64,000 nucleotides of DNA from an uncultured Pelagibacteraceae bacterium (lineage in GTDB: Bacteria > Pseudomonadota > Alphaproteobacteria > Pelagibacterales > Pelagibacteraceae), in NCBI GenBank assembly GCA_902583075.1, contig CACHUN010000002.1:208649-272648 (forward strand), in the 5' to 3' direction. The translations under genes and the position numbers were made by a program. Positions 58,056 to 64,000 of the stretch are shown here, piece after piece; position 1 is the stretch's first letter, and each line of letters opens with the position of its first letter. The notes beneath the pieces were generated by a model. The model did not search any database. It was given only the letters and a program-made list of their open reading frames with translations, and was not told the DNA's origin.

Positions 58056-60706
58056 TGGAATTATTTTTTTTAGCTATATTAGTTTTAATTATGATTGCAG
58101 CTCTAGCTTCAGGATATCCAGTTGCCTTTGCTCTTCCTGGTTCAGCTATCATATCTATCGGTTTAGCAGCTTTTTTTGGGTATATTTTTGCTGGTGATGT
58201 TGATGCTTACTTCGCTGTCGATGGTCCAACCGAATGGCTTGTTGCCGGTATCACAAATTTTAGAAGTAATTACTGGGACGTCGAGACCGACACTTTGATT
58301 GCAATTCCCTTATTTATTTTTATGGGAATTATGCTTCAAAAATCAAAAATTGCTGAGGATTTATTAATAACTATGGGTCAATTATTTGGCCCGATACCCG
58401 GTGGTTTAGGTATTTCGGTTATATTTGTTGGTGCATTATTAGCTGCAACAACAGGTATTGTCGGAGCAACGGTCATTGCAATGGGATTAATTTCATTACC
58501 CACAATGTTAAACAACAATTATGACAGAAAACTTGCAAGTGGAATTGTTTGCTCTTCTGGAACTCTTGGACAGATTATTCCGCCATCGATTGTATTGATT
58601 ATTATAGCAGACCAATTAGCGAGCGCATCAGATGTTGCCAATAACATGAGGCAGAACGATTATAAAGCTTTAACAGGCGAATTTAACATGCCAGGTGAAT
58701 TTAGAGTAGGTTCATCTAGTGCCGGTGACATGTTCCTTGGAGCACTTTTACCAGGATTAGTTCTTGTAGCTTTATATATGATCTATGTATTTTTCTATGC
58801 AAGAATAAAAAAAGGAGTTGCCCCACCTGTTCCATTTAAAGGAAAATTTGATTTCAAATTTTGGATGAGAGTAATTGTTATAATTATTCCTCCACTTGCA
58901 TTAATTTTTGCTGTTTTAGGATCGATTCTTATGGGTATTGCAACTGTGAACCAAGCAGGTTCTATTGGAGCAATTGGAGCAACATTAATGGCCGGTTACC
59001 GCCTATTTCAAGGTAAGAAAAGTGCCTTCTATCCACTTATAATGATAATTGGATCATTAATACCCATTACTTTTTTTGCATCAAATTATGAACTTAACAT
59101 AAAAAATATAGAAGAAAGAGATTTAGGAGCAATTTATATAACTGGTATTTTTGTAATCACTTTGGTTTATGGAATAGCATGGAGTTTTTGGAGAACATAT
59201 AAAACTGAAAATGTTCTTAAAGAAGTAGTAACTGAAACGTGCGTTACAACTTCGATGGTATTTATTATTCTATTAGGTGCTGCAATGCTTACATCAGGAT
59301 TTAGAGCATTTGGTGGTGAGGAATTAGTAAGAGACTTCCTTCAAGATTTACCTGGCGGCTTTTGGACTCAGTTTGTAGTTGTCATGATTGTAATATTCTT
59401 ACTTGGCTTCTTTTTAGATTTTATTGAAATCGCTGTTGTGGTTGTTCCAATAATTGCACCTATATTATTAGCTGAGACTGGAGCAAACGTTACAGCGGTC
59501 TGGTTAGGTGTTATGATTGGTGTTAATTTACAAACCTCCTTTTTAACTCCCCCCTTTGGTTTTGCCTTATTTTATTTAAAAGGTGTTGCTCCAAAAGTTG
59601 TACAAACATTAGATATTTGGAAAGGTGTTGTTCCATTTATAATTTTACAACTCATTGGCCTAGCAATTGTAGGTTCCTATCCAAGTCTGGTAAATTATCT
59701 TCCAAATAGAGTTTATCTGACTTCAAATGTTGCTCCACCTCCTATGAATCCAAAACTTCAGTATTGTTTGCAAGAATATAAATTTGCAAAATATACAAAC
59801 AACGCAGATGAAATAAAGAATAGCATAGATGATTTTGATTCAATAATACTTGCAAATTTACCAGCCGATAAGTTAAGTTATTTCCAACGTCATGTTGATA
59901 ATTCAAATTATACATTTGAATTAGTTGATGATGTAAAAAGTGCCGAAGCTATTTACAATGATTATGCTGTTGACTATCGAGATTTGCATTTCAAAACAAG
60001 AAAAAAACAAAAGAAAATTTTTAAACTCAATAAAAAAATAGATAAATTTAAAGCTGAAATTAGAAATTTAGATGATGATGAGGTTTCAGAAAAAAATAAA
60101 ATTGAACAAAGAATTGAGAACACAAAACTTGAAATTGACGAAATAGCAAACACGATTTCTAAAGATTGGAAATCTAAAAATGATGAATTTAACAAGATTA
60201 ATAAAGCAAAAAACTTAGCAGTAAAAAAATATCGTAAAACTGCAGACAATGCATACGATGATTTAATGTTGATAAAATTATTTATTTTAGATGCTGAAAA
60301 ATTTGAAGAATTAAATGAAGATATTAAAATTCTTAAATCTAAAATTGATAATAGAGGCTATTTAGATGCCATTGATCATATTGATAACATGTTTGATAAA
60401 GTAGGAGAGATTTCCGGATCAGACGAATTTGCAGATAAATTAGATTATTTAATAACAATAATGGATGAAGATGAAAAAGATCCAGAGCAAATTCAAAAAA
60501 TAGCTAGTGATACTTATGCACATTTTGATCAAGAAGTAAGTTGGAGAAATGAATTTGACAAAAAATATATGGATAGAATAAATAATCACTTAACTGTATT
60601 AAGTGAAACTATTGGATTGAGGTTACAACAAAAACTTACAAAAGAGCAAGCAATTTATGTTTCAAAATGTAATTCAGTACACAGAGATATTTCTCTCAAT
60701 TTTTGA
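58055..60706 (+). CDS. TRAP transporter large permease (DctM) with ~330-aa C-terminal coiled-coil extension
   Basis: GYPVAFALPGSAIISIGLAA, IPLFIFMGIMLQKSKIAEDLL, GGLGISVIFVGALLAATTGIVGATVIAMGLISLP, LQTSFLTPPFGFALFYLKG; core ends near 59720, then a charged helical region. Confidence 0.93.
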   Translation: MELFFLAILVLIMIAALASGYPVAFALPGSAIISIGLAAFFGYIFAGDVDAYFAVDGPTEWLVAGITNFRSNYWDVETDTLIAIPLFIFMGIMLQKSKIAEDLLITMGQLFGPIPGGLGISVIFVGALLAATTGIVGATVIAMGLISLPTMLNNNYDRKLASGIVCSSGTLGQIIPPSIVLIIIADQLASASDVANNMRQNDYKALTGEFNMPGEFRVGSSSAGDMFLGALLPGLVLVALYMIYVFFYARIKKGVAPPVPFKGKFDFKFWMRVIVIIIPPLALIFAVLGSILMGIATVNQAGSIGAIGATLMAGYRLFQGKKSAFYPLIMIIGSLIPITFFASNYELNIKNIEERDLGAIYITGIFVITLVYGIAWSFWRTYKTENVLKEVVTETCVTTSMVFIILLGAAMLTSGFRAFGGEELVRDFLQDLPGGFWTQFVVVMIVIFLLGFFLDFIEIAVVVVPIIAPILLAETGANVTAVWLGVMIGVNLQTSFLTPPFGFALFYLKGVAPKVVQTLDIWKGVVPFIILQLIGLAIVGSYPSLVNYLPNRVYLTSNVAPPPMNPKLQYCLQEYKFAKYTNNADEIKNSIDDFDSIILANLPADKLSYFQRHVDNSNYTFELVDDVKSAEAIYNDYAVDYRDLHFKTRKKQKKIFKLNKKIDKFKAEIRNLDDDEVSEKNKIEQRIENTKLEIDEIANTISKDWKSKNDEFNKINKAKNLAVKKYRKTADNAYDDLMLIKLFILDAEKFEELNEDIKILKSKIDNRGYLDAIDHIDNMFDKVGEISGSDEFADKLDYLITIMDEDEKDPEQIQKIASDTYAHFDQEVSWRNEFDKKYMDRINNHLTVLSETIGLRLQQKLTKEQAIYVSKCNSVHRDISLNF

Positions 60707-61723
60707 TTAACTTGTAATCTGTTCAATTATATTTGTCCTTTGATATAAACTAAGTCTTTCTGCTTTGTCTTTTAATTTGTTATACTCAGTTTTTAATGTA
60801 AGGGTTTTCACATTAATTTTATTTCCAATTTCAATTATTGATCCAATAATTGGATCTATTTCTAAAGGACGTTTTGCATGTAAGTCTTGCGTTGTCGAGG
60901 GTTTGTGACCAATAATAGAGACAGCAGCTTTAATTCTTTGATCGATTGAGACGTTGAATTTTACACCTATTTTCTCTCCTACTAACTGACATTCCTCCAT
61001 CAATTTTCTTACGGTGTTTAATAATTCTGGGTCATTACCAATTTCATCCAAAGTCTTATCATATAATGCGCTTACTATATTAAATGAGCAATTACCCCAT
61101 AGCTTTATCCATATTTCATCTCTTAGATTACTTTTTTGTGGAGCTTTTAAGCCTCCTGCAATTAATAAGTCTGCAATAATTTTAAGTCTTTCTGATTTTG
61201 ACCCATCTGGTTCGCCTAATGTAAATCTTTCACCACCATTGTGTTTAATAACACCAGGTTCAGTAATTTCAGCTGCTGGATAAACCACACATCCAAGAGC
61301 TCTTGAAGGCTTCAAAGAATTCCAAATTTTACCATCAGGATCAACACTATCTATATGTTTCTCATCTAAGTTTGTCCCTGTGTTAGCTTTATGAAAATAC
61401 CACCAAGGTAAGCCATTCACAGCAGATATTATAGTTGTGTTTTTTCCAATTAAGCTTTGAAGAGAATCAACTATATTAGAAATTGCATGAGCTTTTACTG
61501 AAATAAAAATATAATCTTGAATTCCAAATTCTTTGGGATTATCTGTTACTTTTAATTTAAAGTTTTCTGTTTTATCTTTTTTAATTAATGTTAAACCATT
61601 TTCCTCAATAGCTTTTTTGTGTGGACCTCTGGCTATAAGTGATAAATCAATATTTGTTTTACTCAAACATGCAGCTAAATATCCCCCAATTGATCCTGCA
61701 CCAAATATACAAACTTTTGTCAT
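60707..61723 (-). CDS. Ketopantoate reductase family (PanE/ApbA) protein
   Basis: VCIFGAGSIGGYLAACLSKTNIDLSLIARG; FISVKAHAI; GVVYPAAEITEPGVIKHNGGERFTLGEPDG. Confidence 0.9.
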   Translation of the reverse strand: MTKVCIFGAGSIGGYLAACLSKTNIDLSLIARGPHKKAIEENGLTLIKKDKTENFKLKVTDNPKEFGIQDYIFISVKAHAISNIVDSLQSLIGKNTTIISAVNGLPWWYFHKANTGTNLDEKHIDSVDPDGKIWNSLKPSRALGCVVYPAAEITEPGVIKHNGGERFTLGEPDGSKSERLKIIADLLIAGGLKAPQKSNLRDEIWIKLWGNCSFNIVSALYDKTLDEIGNDPELLNTVRKLMEECQLVGEKIGVKFNVSIDQRIKAAVSIIGHKPSTTQDLHAKRPLEIDPIIGSIIEIGNKINVKTLTLKTEYNKLKDKAERLSLYQRTNIIEQITS

Positions 61724-63231
61724 TAATTATTTAAACCAAATTTTTTTGCCAAAACACTTCTTTGTAATTTTCCTGTTGCTCCTTTTGGAATTTCTTCAAC
61801 AAAAAAAATTTTTTTTGGTATTTTAAACTTAACAAGTTTTTCTTGAGCATATTCTAAAACATCATTTTCTGAACATGTCTCACCACTTTTTATTATAATT
61901 GCACTAGCAATATTTTCTCCAAGCATTTTATCTTCATACCCAAAACAAACTGCTTGATCTATTAATGGATGGTCCATTAATACATTATCAACTTCTAATG
62001 GAGATATTTTTTCTCCACCTTTATTAATTATTTCTTTCAATCTTCCTGAAATCTTTAAATAACCCTCATTATCGAAATAACCTTGATCGCCAGTTCTAAA
62101 CCAACCATTGGTAAAACTTGTTTTATTTGCTTCTTCATTATTATCGTATCCAAGAGTTACATTTTCACCTTTTATGCACACTTCTCCTTCATCACCTTGT
62201 TTTAGTACTTCCCCATTTTCATTCATAATACACACTTCCGGACCTGCTGGAAGGCCTACAAATCCTGCTTTTTGTTGCTTGGGTGGCAATGGATTAGAAG
62301 TCATCTGATGAGTAGCTTCTGTCATACCGTATGCTTCAATTACTGGACAACTAAAAACATCATTTAAATCTTTGAATACCACTGGTGGTAAAGATGCAGA
62401 TGATGACCTAATTAATCTTAGTTCTAGCCCCTTAGCAATTTCTAAATTTTTATGTGCTCTTAATAAAATTGCTTGATGCATTGTTGGTACACCTGAATAC
62501 CAAGTAATTTTTTCTGATTTAGCTATATCTAAAAACTTCATAGCATTAAAACCATTTGATGCACATACAGATGACCCAGCTTTCATTGATGAAGCTAAAA
62601 TAGCTATAAGACCATGTATATGAAAAAGTGGCATAATATTTAGACAATGGTCATTTTCAGAAAGATTTAAACTTTTAGAAATATTTTCTGCAGAAGAAAA
62701 AATATTTTTATTTGTTAAAGGAACAATTTTTGGTCTTGATGTAGTACCAGATGTGTGTAGCACTAATGCCTCATCACTTTCATCAGGTAAAGAATATTCA
62801 CTTTCTTTTTCATAAATATTAAATATTCCTGAAGGGCCATCCTTTTCTGGATCAATCTCACATAATTCTATTTTTAATTTTTTTGCTACAGCAACAACTG
62901 GATTTTCAGAATTTTTCTCAACCAAAACAATTTTTGGATTTAAATCTTTTAAATAAAATTCATACTCCTCAGATTTATATGATGGATTTAAAGGTGCAGC
63001 AGACATATAGCTTGAAATAGCTAAAAAACTTGAAGCCATATACGGGCCATTTGGTAAAACTATCGCTGCTCTATCTTTGTTTGATAATCCATTTCCAGCC
63101 AGCTGTTTAGAAATTTTATCTATAAATAATTTTAAATCTTTGTAACTTAGTTTCGAACTGATTTCAGAGGTTAGAGCAATATTTTCATCATTCACATTTT
63201 CAAAAATATTTCTAACAATTTTTTTTGACAT
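61723..63231 (-). CDS. AMP-dependent acyl-CoA synthetase, AAE3/oxalyl-CoA synthetase-like
   Basis: LHTSGTTSRPKIVPLTNKNI, IMPLFHIHGLIAILASSMKAG, ITWYSGVPTMHQAILLRAH, GKLQRSVL; motifs resemble the oxalyl-CoA synthetase clade. Confidence 0.85.
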   Translation of the reverse strand: MSKKIVRNIFENVNDENIALTSEISSKLSYKDLKLFIDKISKQLAGNGLSNKDRAAIVLPNGPYMASSFLAISSYMSAAPLNPSYKSEEYEFYLKDLNPKIVLVEKNSENPVVAVAKKLKIELCEIDPEKDGPSGIFNIYEKESEYSLPDESDEALVLHTSGTTSRPKIVPLTNKNIFSSAENISKSLNLSENDHCLNIMPLFHIHGLIAILASSMKAGSSVCASNGFNAMKFLDIAKSEKITWYSGVPTMHQAILLRAHKNLEIAKGLELRLIRSSSASLPPVVFKDLNDVFSCPVIEAYGMTEATHQMTSNPLPPKQQKAGFVGLPAGPEVCIMNENGEVLKQGDEGEVCIKGENVTLGYDNNEEANKTSFTNGWFRTGDQGYFDNEGYLKISGRLKEIINKGGEKISPLEVDNVLMDHPLIDQAVCFGYEDKMLGENIASAIIIKSGETCSENDVLEYAQEKLVKFKIPKKIFFVEEIPKGATGKLQRSVLAKKFGLNN

Positions 63232-63234
63232 TAT

Positions 63235-64000
63235 TTAGTACCCTTTTGCATAACCATCTTTTCTAGGATCAGATCCTCCTAAGAGATCTCCTTCTGTACG
63301 ATTTATTTTAATAGCTTGACCTCCACCATGAGTGCCATCAATATACTCAACATTATGACCGATTTCTTTCAATTCGTTAAAAATTTGATTATCAACTGAT
63401 TTTTCAAGCTTATAAATATTGTTAAAATGAAAGGCTCTTGGAAAACTTAAAGCCTCTTGAGGACCCATGCCGTAATCAATCATATTATTTAAAACATGCA
63501 CCTGTCCTACTGGTTGATATTGCCCTCCCATAACTCCATAGCTCAAATTTGTGTTGTTATCTTTGTCAATGACCATACCTGGAATAATAGTGTGTAATGG
63601 TCTTTTTAAGCCCTCAATACAGTTTGGATGTCCATGCTCTACTCTGAAATTCGTACCCCTGTTATGTAAAAGTATTCCACTTTTGTTTGTTGTGATACCT
63701 GATCCAAATACATAACAAACCGAATTAATGATGGACACACTATTTAAGTCTTTGTCTACAACTGTTAGATAAATTGTTTCCGGGTGAGCTGGAATATTTA
63801 AATCTCCAACATCACTGCATGAATTGAGATTAATTTTATTAAAAATATCCTCAATATTATTATCACTTAAAATTTTATCTAAATTAAAATCTACAAAATT
63901 TGGGTCGCCTAAACTTGTTTCTTTAACTTTATAAGCTTGTTTTGTAACTTCGGCTTCAAGATGAAATCTTTCTGTACTGTTGAATTTATAGTTTTGAATA
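63235..64000 (-). CDS. ggt: Gamma-glutamyltransferase family protein, 5' end beyond window
   Basis: LTVVDKDLNSVSIINSVCYVFGSGITTNKSGILLHNRG, GMVIDKDNNTNLSYGVMGGQYQPVGQVHVLNNMIDYGMGPQEAL; frame stays open to 64000. Confidence 0.9.
   Translation of the reverse strand, partial: IQNYKFNSTERFHLEAEVTKQAYKVKETSLGDPNFVDFNLDKILSDNNIEDIFNKINLNSCSDVGDLNIPAHPETIYLTVVDKDLNSVSIINSVCYVFGSGITTNKSGILLHNRGTNFRVEHGHPNCIEGLKRPLHTIIPGMVIDKDNNTNLSYGVMGGQYQPVGQVHVLNNMIDYGMGPQEALSFPRAFHFNNIYKLEKSVDNQIFNELKEIGHNVEYIDGTHGGGQAIKINRTEGDLLGGSDPRKDGYAKGY

Overview
The window looks like a compact, very AT-rich alphaproteobacterial chromosome segment, most consistent with SAR11/Pelagibacterales. That assignment is inferred from gene content, poly-A-rich coding, AGA-dominated Arg codons and tight gene packing. 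About 70 CDS are supported, plus one intact tRNA-Gly(GCC), one truncated tRNA-Gly copy and a few terminator/promoter signals. Main blocks: ppsR/maf/aroE/coaE/dnaQ; secB/fxsA; hslVU; a his operon (hisB-hisH-X-hisA-hisF-hisE) with an embedded polysaccharide-lyase-like gene; a probable malyl-CoA lyase/malate thiokinase operon; ftsK/lolA; a tRNA-Gly-flanked mini-island carrying one foreign-looking beta-propeller gene; purH/heparinase-like/rpe; a cation/acetate symporter with acs; tsaD/hemCD/mscS/folD; a photolyase-like gene with reversed domain order; argG; the ccmCDEFGH operon; and a 2-hydroxyacid/2-oxoacid module (two tandem FMN oxidases, an aminotransferase, a GlcD-like oxidase, a D-2-hydroxyacid dehydrogenase and a TRAP transporter whose DctM has a ~330 aa coiled-coil tail). 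The strongest leads are: (1) the tRNA-Gly mini-island (41-bp tRNA duplication, 23-bp direct repeats, contrasting codon usage, no integrase); (2) a recurring promoter layout at hslV, hspQ, the BI-1 gene and a Tim44-like gene, with the -10 element ending about 6 nt before the start codon, which predicts leaderless mRNAs, some of them RpoH-like; (3) the hydroxyacid/TRAP module with its fused DctM tail; (4) the permuted photolyase-like protein. No CRISPR array, rRNA or transposase was seen.
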